Source: JBBRVW01 sp963784645
Lineage (GTDB): Bacteria; Actinomycetota; Actinomycetes; JACCUZ01
Direction: 5' to 3'
Length of the DNA: 64,000 bases
Assembly: GCA_963784645.1 (NCBI GenBank)
Contig: CAWARY010000020.1
Location: forward strand, 248,001 to 312,000
Part shown: positions 36,881 to 44,492 of the stretch, in pieces
How the letters are laid out: the number at the start of each line of letters is the position of its first letter
How positions within the stretch are numbered: position 1 is the first letter of the stretch
Position numbers and translations under genes: made by a program
Notes under the pieces: generated by a model
The model's database searches: none
Seen by the model: only the letters and a program-made list of their open reading frames with translations
What the model was told of the DNA's origin: nothing

Positions 36881-37963
36881 GTGACACCAGCGCCGTCTCA
36901 GCACCCCCTCGAGGCGGAGGACCTACGAAGCCGCGTCGACAAGGTCCTCGACGACCAGCTCGCACGCCAGGCCGCCGTCCTCGACGGTGTCGGCGACGAA
37001 CTCGCGCCGCTGATGGACTCGCTCATCGACCTGCTCCGCGGCGGGAAGCGGCTCCGGCCGGCCTTCTGCTACTGGGGCTGGCGCGGCGCCGGCGGTGACG
37101 ACTCCGCCGAGATCGTCTCCGTGGCCGCCGCGCTGGAGCTGTTCCAGGCCGCGGCGCTCGTGCACGACGACGTCATGGACGGCAGCGACACCCGCCGCGG
37201 CCAACCGGCCGTGCACCGCCGGATCGCCGCCCTGCACCGTCGGCACCGGTGGCTCGGCTCGTCCGAGGCGTTCGGCGTCGCCGGTGCGATCCTCGCCGGC
37301 GACCTGTGCCTGTCCTGGTGCGACGAGATGTACGCCGGGTCGGAGCTGCCGGCCGACACGTTGCGGGCCGGCCGGGCCGTGTTCGACCGGATGCGCACCG
37401 AGCTGATGTGCGGGCAGTACCTCGACATGCTGGAGTCCGCGCAGGAGTCGACGTCGGTCGAGCGGGCGCGGCACGTGATCCTCTACAAGTCGGCCAAGTA
37501 CTCCGTGGTGCAGCCGCTGCTGCTCGGTGGCACCCTGGCCGGCGCGTCCGACCGGCTGCTGTCGACCTACGACAGCTACGGGCGGGCGCTCGGCGAGGCG
37601 TTCCAGCTGCGCGACGACGTGCTGGGCGTGTTCGGCGACCCCTCCGTCACCGGGAAGCCGGCCGGCGACGACCTCCGCGAGGGCAAGCGCACCGTGCTCG
37701 TGGCGCTGACGATAGAGCGGTGCTCGCCGGCCGAGGCCGCGCAGCTGCGGACCGGGCTGGGCGACCCGCACCTCGGGTCCGACGGTGTCGACGCGTTGCG
37801 CGAGGTGATCATCGGGAGCGGTGCTCTGACCGAGGTCGAGGAGCTCATCGCCGCGCAGGCGGCCACGGCCGCCGAGGCACTGGCCGGCGCCGAGGGCATC
37901 GAGGACGCGGCCCGCGACGTGCTGGCGCGCCTCGTCGTCGCCGCCACCTCGCGGACCGGTTGA
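36881..37963 (+). CDS. crtE: Geranylgeranyl/polyprenyl diphosphate synthase
   Basis: A 360-residue trans-prenyltransferase. The first aspartate-rich motif is LVHDDVMDGSDTRRG (DDVMD) and the second is LRDDVLGVFGD (DDxxG form). GGKRLRPAFCYWGW precedes the first, and KSAKYSVVQPL is also diagnostic. It should elongate allylic diphosphates to GGPP, the precursor of phytoene. The GTG 36881 start is set by the TACCCT box; ATG 36860 lies upstream in frame. Its stop overlaps the crtI ATG (TGATG), so both are in one operon. Syntenic with M. tuberculosis idsA2. Confidence 0.92.
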   Translation: MTPAPSQHPLEAEDLRSRVDKVLDDQLARQAAVLDGVGDELAPLMDSLIDLLRGGKRLRPAFCYWGWRGAGGDDSAEIVSVAAALELFQAAALVHDDVMDGSDTRRGQPAVHRRIAALHRRHRWLGSSEAFGVAGAILAGDLCLSWCDEMYAGSELPADTLRAGRAVFDRMRTELMCGQYLDMLESAQESTSVERARHVILYKSAKYSVVQPLLLGGTLAGASDRLLSTYDSYGRALGEAFQLRDDVLGVFGDPSVTGKPAGDDLREGKRTVLVALTIERCSPAEAAQLRTGLGDPHLGSDGVDALREVIIGSGALTEVEELIAAQAATAAEALAGAEGIEDAARDVLARLVVAATSRTG

Positions 37964-39450
37964 TGCGCACTGTCGTCGGGGCGACCGACCACGTCGTGGT
38001 CGTCGGTGCCGGACTCGCCGGGCTGTCGGCGGCGCTGCGCCTGGCCGGGGCCGGCCGCAGGGTCACCCTGCTGGAGCGCGAGGACGTCCCGGGCGGCCGG
38101 GCCGGGCTGCTCGTCGACGGCGGCTACTCCTTCGACACCGGCCCTTCGGTCCTCACCATGCCGGACCTCATCGCCGACGCGTTCGACAGCGTCGGCGAGT
38201 CGATGGACGACTGGCTGACGCTCGACCCGGTCGACCCGCTGTACCGCGCGCAGTACGCCGACGGCTCGTCGCTCGACGTCCACTCCGACATCGACGCGAT
38301 GGCCGACTCGATCGCGGCACTGTGCGGGCCGGCCGAGGCCGCCGGCTACCGGAAGTTCGTCGACTTCGTCTCGCAGCTCTACCGGCTCGAGATGCGCGAC
38401 TTCATCGACCGCAACATCGACTCGCCGCTGTCGCTGATGCGTCCCTCGCTGGCCCGGCTGGCTGCCCTCGGCGGCTTCCGCCGGCTCGCACCCAAGGTCA
38501 ACAGCTACCTCAAGGACGAGCGGACCCGCCGGGTCTTCTCGTTCCAGGCGATGTACGCCGGCCTGTCGCCGTACGAGGCGCTCGCGATCTATGCCGTCAT
38601 CGGCTACATGGACTCGGTGGCCGGCGTCTTCTTCCCGCGCGGGGGCATGCACGCGGTTCCGCGGGCCCTCGCCGGTGCCGCCGAGAAGCATGGCGTCGAC
38701 ATCCGCTACGGCGAGACGGTGACGTCGGTCGAGACGCGCGGCTCGCGCGCGGTCGCCGTCGTGACGGCGTCCGGCGAACGGGTGGCCTGCGACGCGGTGG
38801 TCCTCAACCCCGACCTGCCCGTCGCCCGCCGGCTGCTCGGCGAGCCGATCCGACGGCGGCTCACCTACTCCCCCTCCTGCTTCGTGCTGCTCGCCGGCTC
38901 CACGGCGACCTACCCCGGCAACGCGCACCACACGATCTCGTTCGGCCACGAGTGGAAGCGGGTCTTCGACGAGATCCTCGGCGGCCGGCTGATGAGCGAC
39001 CCCTCGTTCCTCGTGACCTCCCCTTCGGTGTCCGACCCGTCGCTGGCGCCGCCCGGCAAGGCGTCGTACTACGTGCTGTTCCCGACGCCGAACCTCGACT
39101 CCCCGCTGGACTGGCGCACCCTCGGGCCGCGCTACCTGGAGGAGGTCGTGTCGACCGTGGAGGCGCGCGGCTGGCCGGGCTTCGGCGCCGGACTCGAGGT
39201 CACCCACGTCACGAACCCCCTCGACTGGGAGGCACGCGGCATGGAGCGCGGCACCCCGTTCGCAGCCGCGCACAGCTTCCGCCAGACCGGCCCGTTCCGG
39301 CCACGCAACCTCTGGGGCGAGAACGTCGTGTTCACCGGCTCCGGCACCCAGCCCGGCGTGGGCGTCCCGATGGTGCTGATCTCCGGACGGCTGGCCGCCG
39401 AGCGGGTCCTGGGCCCCGACCCCGCCTACCGCTCCCGCGCCTGGGTGTGA
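37963..39450 (+). CDS. crtI: Phytoene desaturase
   Basis: A 495-residue CrtI. The dinucleotide motif is HVVVVGAGLAGLSAALRLAGAG, then EREDVPGGRAG and YSFDTGPSVLTMP. The C-terminus has VFTGSGTQPGVGVPMVLISG, the bacterial CrtI signature. It converts phytoene into lycopene in four desaturations using FAD. ATG 37963 overlaps the crtE stop by one base. The next gene crtB lies 367 bases away behind a large inverted repeat. Confidence 0.94.
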   Translation: MRTVVGATDHVVVVGAGLAGLSAALRLAGAGRRVTLLEREDVPGGRAGLLVDGGYSFDTGPSVLTMPDLIADAFDSVGESMDDWLTLDPVDPLYRAQYADGSSLDVHSDIDAMADSIAALCGPAEAAGYRKFVDFVSQLYRLEMRDFIDRNIDSPLSLMRPSLARLAALGGFRRLAPKVNSYLKDERTRRVFSFQAMYAGLSPYEALAIYAVIGYMDSVAGVFFPRGGMHAVPRALAGAAEKHGVDIRYGETVTSVETRGSRAVAVVTASGERVACDAVVLNPDLPVARRLLGEPIRRRLTYSPSCFVLLAGSTATYPGNAHHTISFGHEWKRVFDEILGGRLMSDPSFLVTSPSVSDPSLAPPGKASYYVLFPTPNLDSPLDWRTLGPRYLEEVVSTVEARGWPGFGAGLEVTHVTNPLDWEARGMERGTPFAAAHSFRQTGPFRPRNLWGENVVFTGSGTQPGVGVPMVLISGRLAAERVLGPDPAYRSRAWV

Positions 39451-39817
39451 CGGTGGGAAGCCGGCGGTCAGTGTCGTGCAGTGCGGCGCCGTCGTGGTGG
39501 CGTAATGCGGCGTCTCCGTTGCGTAGCGCGGCGTCGCCGTGCAGTGCGGCGCCGTTGTGGTGCGGGTCAGAGCGGCTGGGGAGGAGCTGGCGGGTGGCTC
39601 GCCGTCCGCGCCTGACCGGTTCCGCCGGCTCCTGTCTCACCACTCGAGATCACCGTCGCGCGACGTCCTTGAGTGGCGCGTTGTGGCATTTCTGTACCGA
39701 TACAGAAATGCCAGAACGCGCCACTCAACGCACCAGGGACGGGAAAGCCGCGGACGGCGAGCACGCCACCACCCGGGTCCGCCTCGTTGCGCTCGTGATC
39801 TGCACAGGGCCCCAACC
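39451..39817. repeat. crtI-crtB gap: 21-base tandem repeats and other sequence
   Basis: Four degenerate units of the form GCRTARYGCGGCGYC start near 39478, 39500, 39521 and 39541, a period of about 21 bases. The outer two are identical over 18 bases (39475-39492 and 39538-39555). Read on the minus strand they give a repeated Ala-Ala-Leu-His/Arg pattern, but no credible gene is there. The gap also contains the palindrome at 39669-39728. Confidence 0.7.
39669..39728. repeat. 60-base near-perfect inverted repeat before crtB
   Basis: Two 28-base arms pair with one mismatch around the loop CCGA. The outer arm is TTGAGTGGCGCG and the inner part GGCATTTCTGTA, which is AT-richer than anything around it. 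It may be an intergenic repeat element, an operator for crtB, or an attenuator after crtI. Confidence 0.92.
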
Positions 39818-40723
39818 GTGAGCCGCCGTGAGCTGGACGCGGCGGGGATCACCGACCCGGGGCTGCGCGACGCGTACGAGCAGTGCCGGCGGCTCAACGC
39901 GGCGCACGGCCGCACGTACTACCTCTCGACCCTGCTGCTGCCGCCGGCCAAGCGGCCGTACGTCCACGCCCTCTACGGCTTCGCGCGCTACGCCGACGAG
40001 CTGGTCGACGACCTCCGCGCCCCCGACCCAGCGGCGCTGGCGTCGTGGGGTGCGCAGTTCCTCGCCGACCTCGACGCGGCAGAGGTCGCCGACGTGCGGC
40101 ACCCCGTCAGTCGCGCGGCCGTGCACACGGCGCGCACCTGGGGCATCGGGCGCGACACCTTCGAGGCGTTCCTCGCCAGCATGGCGATGGACGTCACGGT
40201 CACCGGCTACCCGACGTACGCCGACCTGGAGCAGTACATGTACGGGTCGGCCGCGGTCATCGGGCTGCAGATGGTGCCGATCCTCGAGCCGGTCGACGAC
40301 CGGGCCGCAGCGCACGCCCGGGTGCTCGGCGAGGCGTTCCAGATGTCGAACTTCATCAGGGACGTCGCTGAGGACCTGCAGCGCGGCCGGATCTACCTGC
40401 CGCAGGAGGACCTCGACAAGTTCGACGTCACGCGCGCCGACCTCCGTCCTGGGCGCACCCCGTCGAACGTCCGCGAGCTGCTCACCTTCGAGATCGCCCG
40501 CACCCGGGACCTCTATGCGGCGTCCGAGCCGGGCATCGCGATGCTGCACCCCACCAGCCGCGACTGCATCCGCACCGCCTTCCTGCTGTACGGCGGCATC
40601 CTCGACGCGGTCGAGGCGGCCGACCTGCAGGTGCTGGACCGCCGGGTAGCAGTGCCGCTGCACCGCCGGCTAGCCGTCGCCGTCCCCGGGCTGCTCAGGG
40701 CGCGTCGCGCACGGGCCCGTTGA
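39818..40723 (+). CDS. crtB: Phytoene synthase
   Basis: A 301-residue squalene/phytoene synthase that condenses two GGPP molecules. The two aspartate-rich motifs are YADELVDDL (about residues 57-65) and NFIRDVAEDLQRGRIYLP. GYPTYADLEQYMYGSAAVIG and GEAFQMSNFIRD are family signatures. GTG 39818 is the start consistent with the family length. It is separated from crtI by the repeat-rich gap and converges on crtYd. Confidence 0.93.
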   Translation: MSRRELDAAGITDPGLRDAYEQCRRLNAAHGRTYYLSTLLLPPAKRPYVHALYGFARYADELVDDLRAPDPAALASWGAQFLADLDAAEVADVRHPVSRAAVHTARTWGIGRDTFEAFLASMAMDVTVTGYPTYADLEQYMYGSAAVIGLQMVPILEPVDDRAAAHARVLGEAFQMSNFIRDVAEDLQRGRIYLPQEDLDKFDVTRADLRPGRTPSNVRELLTFEIARTRDLYAASEPGIAMLHPTSRDCIRTAFLLYGGILDAVEAADLQVLDRRVAVPLHRRLAVAVPGLLRARRARAR

Positions 40724-40751
40724 CCCCGCGAGCTGTTCTGCCGCGCTCCGC

Positions 40752-41072
40752 CTACGCTCGTCCCTCGCTCCGTGCGTCGCCGCTGCGCCTCCCCCAGAAC
40801 ACCCACCACGCCAGCGTCTGCACGACCAGCGAGAACCCGAACAGCAGGTCCTCGACCGGGGCGTAGACAAGCCGCAGACCGAGGGTCGCGCCGTCGTCGT
40901 AGCGCACGATGTCGCGCCCGGTGAGCCAGCCGTTGGTGAGCAGCTGGAAGCCCACGATGATCGCGTACGCCGTCCAGAAGGCCCGCCGCGTCACCACCCG
41001 CGTGCGCAGCACGACGAGGTCCAGCAGCACGGCTCCGACGACACCGACGACGGCGAGCGCGGTGTAGCTCAC
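40752..41072 (-). CDS. crtYd: Lycopene cyclase subunit, CrtYd type
   Basis: A 106-residue membrane protein with three helices and the cyclase motif RLVYAPVEDLLFGFSLVVQTLAWW. It is the second half of the heterodimeric lycopene cyclase of Gram-positive bacteria. Its GTG overlaps the crtYc stop as GTGA. Whether the pair makes beta or epsilon rings cannot be judged from sequence alone. Confidence 0.87.
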   Translation of the reverse strand: MSYTALAVVGVVGAVLLDLVVLRTRVVTRRAFWTAYAIIVGFQLLTNGWLTGRDIVRYDDGATLGLRLVYAPVEDLLFGFSLVVQTLAWWVFWGRRSGDARSEGRA

Positions 41073-41395
41073 TCGTCACCACCGGGCCAACCCCTGACCG
41101 TGCGGACCGCCTCGTAGGCCAGCACCGAGCAGACCGGGATGACGAGGAAGAACAACAGCTCCTCGACGGGCAGGCCGCCAGGCAGCTCGACGTCGAGGGT
41201 CTGCGTCGGGTCGAAGGTCCAGTGCCCGGCAGCGATCGCGTACAGGTCCCACACCACGAAGACCGCGACCACCGGGAGCAGAGTCAGCAGCAGGCGGCGC
41301 CAGCGTCGGTAGACCCCGACCTTCAGGCCCAGCTCGAGCGGCAGGGTGCCGAGCAGGCAGAAAGCGAGGACCGCGAGGTAGGCCAGGTGCCGCAC
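41069..41395 (-). CDS. crtYc: Lycopene cyclase subunit, CrtYc type
   Basis: A 108-residue membrane protein with three helices and the motif LPGGLPVEELLFFLVIPVCSVLAYEAV near the C-terminus, preceded by GLKVGVYRRWRRLL. It is the partner of CrtYd. GTG 41395 lies 8 bases after the stop of the Rv2175c-like gene, so the three are probably one transcript. The open frame continues upstream into that gene but is not used. Confidence 0.87.
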   Translation of the reverse strand: MRHLAYLAVLAFCLLGTLPLELGLKVGVYRRWRRLLLTLLPVVAVFVVWDLYAIAAGHWTFDPTQTLDVELPGGLPVEELLFFLVIPVCSVLAYEAVRTVRGWPGGDE

Positions 41396-41403
41396 GGGCG
41401 CGG

Positions 41404-41790
41404 CTAGAAGCCGAGCGCCTGCGCGCGGCGCTTCACCTCGGTGCCGCGGTTCTCGCGCAGCGCCTGGACGGGCGGCCCGGGGAGGTCGTCGTCGGTGTAG
41501 AGCCACCGCAGCGCCTCGTCGTCGCTGTACCGCGCGTCGCCGAGCAGGGTGAGCACGCCGGGCAGGTGCTTGAGCACCTTGCCGTCCTGCACGAAGTCGG
41601 CGGGAACGGCCAGCGCGTTGCTCTCGCCCCGTCGTACGGCGATCAGCTGCCGCTCGGCCACCAGCTGCCGGGCCCGGCTGATGCCGATGCCCAACGCGTC
41701 AGCGACCTCCGGCAGGCTCAGCCAGCCGGGGACGAGTGCCTCGTACGCGTCGGCATGGGTCTGGTCCGCCTCGGATCGCTGCTCGGTCAC
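41404..41790 (-). CDS. Rv2175c family DNA-binding protein
   Basis: A 128-residue helix-turn-helix protein. WLSLPEVADALGIGISRARQLVAERQL is the recognition region, and the C-terminal part (DARYSDDEALRWLYTDDDLPGPPVQAL) matches the Rv2175c family. In M. tuberculosis Rv2175c is a DNA-binding substrate of the kinase PknL coded next door. Here the kinase is at 45575-47470. GTG 41790. Being first in an operon with crtYc and crtYd, it might link phosphorylation to carotenoid cyclisation, which is only inference. Confidence 0.85.
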   Translation of the reverse strand: MTEQRSEADQTHADAYEALVPGWLSLPEVADALGIGISRARQLVAERQLIAVRRGESNALAVPADFVQDGKVLKHLPGVLTLLGDARYSDDEALRWLYTDDDLPGPPVQALRENRGTEVKRRAQALGF

Positions 41791-41827
41791 GTCGGCAAGC
41801 CTGCCACGGCCTCCCTCGCGCCTCGTC

Positions 41828-41833
41828 TAGGGT
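41828..41833 (+). promoter_or_regulatory. Leaderless promoter -10 of small membrane protein
   Basis: TAGGGT, eight bases before ATG 41842. Confidence 0.5.
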
Positions 41834-41841
41834 CCGGCGCC

Positions 41842-42234
41842 ATGGACACCATGGGTGACGCCGACGAGCTCGACGACGACGGCGGCTTCCGGCCCGCAGA
41901 GCCGGTCATGACCGGGCACGCCCGCGTGCTGACCGGGGCCGGCCTGGTGCTGGCGGGGATGTTCACCACCGGCCTGTTCCAGTACCTGGCCTTCTTCCTC
42001 CTCCAGGGCTCGAACGGTGGCAGCCCCGGGATCCAGTACACGATCTTCGCGGGGCCAACCGGAGTGATGTCGTTGGTGGGCAGCTGGCTCGCCTGGTCCG
42101 AGCGCCGGTCCTCGGACCTGAGCCCGGCGTTCCGCGGGCTCGCTGTCGCGGCCGCCGTCGTCGGCGGACTGCTCGCGCTCTCCGTTGCCGTGGGGATCGT
42201 CATCGCCGTCACCCAGGATCCGAACGACCTCTAG
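41842..42234 (+). CDS. Small membrane protein of unknown function
   Basis: A 130-residue protein with an acidic N-terminus (ADELDDDGGF) and three or four transmembrane segments (about residues 30-52, 64-84 and 97-122). I do not recognise a family. ATG 41842 is set by the TAGGGT box. Its TAG stop overlaps the stop of the oppositely oriented reductase gene by 4 bases. Confidence 0.75.
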   Translation: MDTMGDADELDDDGGFRPAEPVMTGHARVLTGAGLVLAGMFTTGLFQYLAFFLLQGSNGGSPGIQYTIFAGPTGVMSLVGSWLAWSERRSSDLSPAFRGLAVAAAVVGGLLALSVAVGIVIAVTQDPNDL

Positions 42235-43370
42235 TCCGCCGCGGCCTTGACGGCGACCGACGGGTCGGCGAGCAGCGCGTCGTCGACCGTCGCGTCGCGC
42301 TGCATCAGCCGCCGCGCCTGCACCAGGTCGCGCGGCCGGTCGACGGCCAGCGCCGCGACCAGCCGGTCGCCGGCCAGCCAGAAGACCGCCCACGTGTCGC
42401 CGGCGTCGCGCCAGACCGTGCGGTCCGCCACCGGGTGGTGGCCGGCGTACTGCACCATCCGGCCCCACTGCTCGGACCAGAAGTACGGCACCGGGTCCCA
42501 GACCTCGTCGCCGCCGAGGACGTTCGCGGCCACGGACGACGGCGCGTGCAGCGCGGCGTCCCAGTGCTCGACCAGCATCCGGGTCCCGTAACGGCTCGAC
42601 TCCCAGGCCGCGCAGTCCCCGACCGCCCAGACGCCGGGCAGCGACGTCCTCAGCCGGCTGTCCACCGCCACGGCACCGCGGCGGTCGAGCTCCACGCCCT
42701 CGACGGTGGCGGGCTGCGCGCCGATGGCGACCAGCACCACGTCGGCCTCGACGTGCCCGCCACCGGCCAGGTGCACGCCACCGCTCTCGACCGCCGCCAC
42801 CGGCGCACCCAGCCGCAGGTCCACCGGCGACCACCACGGCTGCATCCGCTCGCCGACCTCGGCCGGCAGCGCGGTCGGCACGGGGGTGGCGCCGGCCTCG
42901 ACGACGGTGACGTGCGCCCCGGCCGCGGTGGCGGCGGTCGCGACCTCGGCCCCGATCCAGCCCGCGCCGACGACGACCAGCCGGGCACCGGGCACCAGCG
43001 CAGCCCGCAGTGCCAGCGACTCCGCGCGGGTGCGCAGGGTCACGCCCGGGCCGGGCAGCCGTCGCGGCTCGGCGCCGGTCGCGAGCACGCAGCGCTCGAA
43101 CGGCACGTCACCCGCGTCGGTCGTGAGCAGGCCCGGCGAGACCGCGCGGGCCCGCACCCCGAGCCGCAGGTCGACGTCGAGGGTGTCCCAGTCGGCCTCC
43201 AGGGTCGAGTGGTCGGACTCCCCACTGAGCACCTGCTTCGACAGCGGCGGCCGGTCGTACGGCGGCTCGTGCTCCGCCCCCAGCAGCGTCAGCGCACCGG
43301 CGTACCCCCGCTCGCGCAGGGCGAGCACCGTGTGCAGGCCGGCGAGCCCGGCGCCGACGACGACGATCAC
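42231..43370 (-). CDS. FAD-dependent ferredoxin/rubredoxin reductase-like protein
   Basis: A 379-residue pyridine-nucleotide disulfide-type reductase. The FAD motif is MIVVVGAGLAGLHTVLALRERG, the substrate loop PPYDRPPLSKQVLSG is typical of ferredoxin reductases, the NAD motif is RLVVVGAGWIGAEVATAA, and GVWAVGDCAAW binds FAD. A C-terminal reductase domain follows. It could feed electrons to an oxygenase or P450, and the CrtA-like enzyme is one candidate. Confidence 0.88.
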   Translation of the reverse strand: MIVVVGAGLAGLHTVLALRERGYAGALTLLGAEHEPPYDRPPLSKQVLSGESDHSTLEADWDTLDVDLRLGVRARAVSPGLLTTDAGDVPFERCVLATGAEPRRLPGPGVTLRTRAESLALRAALVPGARLVVVGAGWIGAEVATAATAAGAHVTVVEAGATPVPTALPAEVGERMQPWWSPVDLRLGAPVAAVESGGVHLAGGGHVEADVVLVAIGAQPATVEGVELDRRGAVAVDSRLRTSLPGVWAVGDCAAWESSRYGTRMLVEHWDAALHAPSSVAANVLGGDEVWDPVPYFWSEQWGRMVQYAGHHPVADRTVWRDAGDTWAVFWLAGDRLVAALAVDRPRDLVQARRLMQRDATVDDALLADPSVAVKAAAD

Positions 43371-43400
43371 GGCGTCCGACTCACGTGACGATCACCGGGC

Positions 43401-43406
43401 TAGCCT
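43401..43406 (+). promoter_or_regulatory. Leaderless promoter -10 of methyltransferase
   Basis: TAGCCT, eight bases before ATG 43415. Confidence 0.55.
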
Positions 43407-43414
43407 TGCAGCCC

Positions 43415-44185
43415 ATGTTCACCGACCGCACCGCGCTCCGCACCGAGGCCTACGCCGACCGCCGGCCGTTGGCCGCCCGGCTCTCGATCTACGACTGGCA
43501 GCGCGACCGCGTCGACCTGCCGGGGCTCGCACTGGCCGGGCTGGCGGACGTGCGCGGAACGGTCCTCGACGCCGGCTGCGGCCTCGGGACGTACGTCGAC
43601 CGGCTGCGCGCCGACCGGCCCGACCTCACCGTGGTGCCGCTGGACCTGTCGGCAGGGATGGGTCCCGCGGTGGTCGGCGACGTCCAGGCGCTGCCGTTGG
43701 CCGACGCGTCGGTGGACGCTGCGCTCGCGATGCACATGCTCTACCACGTGCCCGACATCCCGGCGGCCGCGCGCGAGCTGCGACGCGTCGTCCGGCCCGG
43801 CGGGGTCCTGCTCGCCAGCACGAACGGCGTCGTCGACAAGGTCGAGATCGACGAGCTGTGGGTGGCCGCCGCGGCGGACCTCACCGGCGAGCCTGCCCCG
43901 CCACCCGCGGGCGACGCGGGGTTCACCCTCGACGACGGCGACCTCCTGCGCGCCGCCTTCGACGACGTCACCGTGCAGGTCCACGACCGCGAGACCGTCG
44001 TGCCGGAGGTGGAGCCGGTGGTGGCCTTCGTCGACAGCATGCGAGCCCTGTCGGCGGCGTCCCTGCCCCCGGGCCTGCCCTGGGCCGACTTCCTCGCCCG
44101 GGTGCGCGCCCGGGTCGCCGCCGACGTCGCGCGGCACGGCGCCTGGCGGATGACCAGCCAGGTCGGCCTCTTCACCTGCCGCTGA
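43415..44185 (+). CDS. Class I SAM-dependent methyltransferase
   Basis: A 256-residue methyltransferase. Motif I is VLDAGCGLGTYVDRL (about residues 50-64), then VVPLDLS and the post-I region DAALAMHMLYHVPDIPAAARELRRVVRPGG. A ubiquinone/phenol-type methylase fold is likely. The acceptor is unknown. The start is set by the leaderless TAGCCT box. Confidence 0.86.
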   Translation: MFTDRTALRTEAYADRRPLAARLSIYDWQRDRVDLPGLALAGLADVRGTVLDAGCGLGTYVDRLRADRPDLTVVPLDLSAGMGPAVVGDVQALPLADASVDAALAMHMLYHVPDIPAAARELRRVVRPGGVLLASTNGVVDKVEIDELWVAAAADLTGEPAPPPAGDAGFTLDDGDLLRAAFDDVTVQVHDRETVVPEVEPVVAFVDSMRALSAASLPPGLPWADFLARVRARVAADVARHGAWRMTSQVGLFTCR

Positions 44186-44492
44186 CCCGCTCCCCGGCGA
44201 CCCCGAGTTGATCACGCGAGCGTGATCAACGCGACCCTCGCGCGGCTTGTACGCCACTGTTGGCAGGAAATGATCACGCTCACGTGATCATTTCGCGGAC
44301 GGGGGCGCGGCCGGGCGGTGGCACGCAGTGGTGACGTTCAGTGAGCGGGCGTGCACATCCCCTGCTGAATCACACAGGTGTAGTACCACGAAGCGGTAAC
44401 AACAGCCCCCCGAGTCACTCCAGTCACATCCGTCACGGCAGTATCTACGGTTCGCAGAGCGTTCCCTTCCCCCATCGTGAGGACTGCCTCGG
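44186..44492. repeat. Intergenic region with two GATCACG palindromes and a promoter
   Basis: The first palindrome has arms GTTGATCACGC (44207-44217) and its complement (44220-44230) with loop GA. The second has arms AAATGATCACG (44268-44278) and its complement (44283-44293) with loop CTCA. The two are 37 bases apart and share GATCACG/CGTGATC. The rest (44300-44492) is the upstream region of the LysM gene. No gene is seen. Confidence 0.85.
44414..44451 (+). promoter_or_regulatory. Tandem GTCAC operator and -10 box of the LysM/SLT gene
   Basis: GTCAC occurs at 44414, 44423 and 44432 with an exact 9-base period, and GTAAC at 44396 precedes it. A TANNNT box (TACGGT, 44446-44451) follows. Direct GTCAC-type 9-mers are recognised by MtrA, which controls cell-wall hydrolase genes in actinobacteria. 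Confidence 0.5.

Noticed and set aside
39475..39560. Possible CRISPR array
   Set aside because: Units are degenerate, contiguous and too short, with no spacers and no cas genes nearby.
39332..39643. Minus-strand frame with repeated Ala-Ala-Leu units in the crtI-crtB gap
   Set aside because: The repeat pattern comes from the 21-base DNA repeats. There is no ribosome site and the frame overlaps the end of crtI.
44294..44492. c-di-AMP (ydaO) riboswitch before the LysM/SLT gene
   Set aside because: Such genes often carry one in actinobacteria, but I could not find its conserved core here, and the predicted leader is only about 35 bases.
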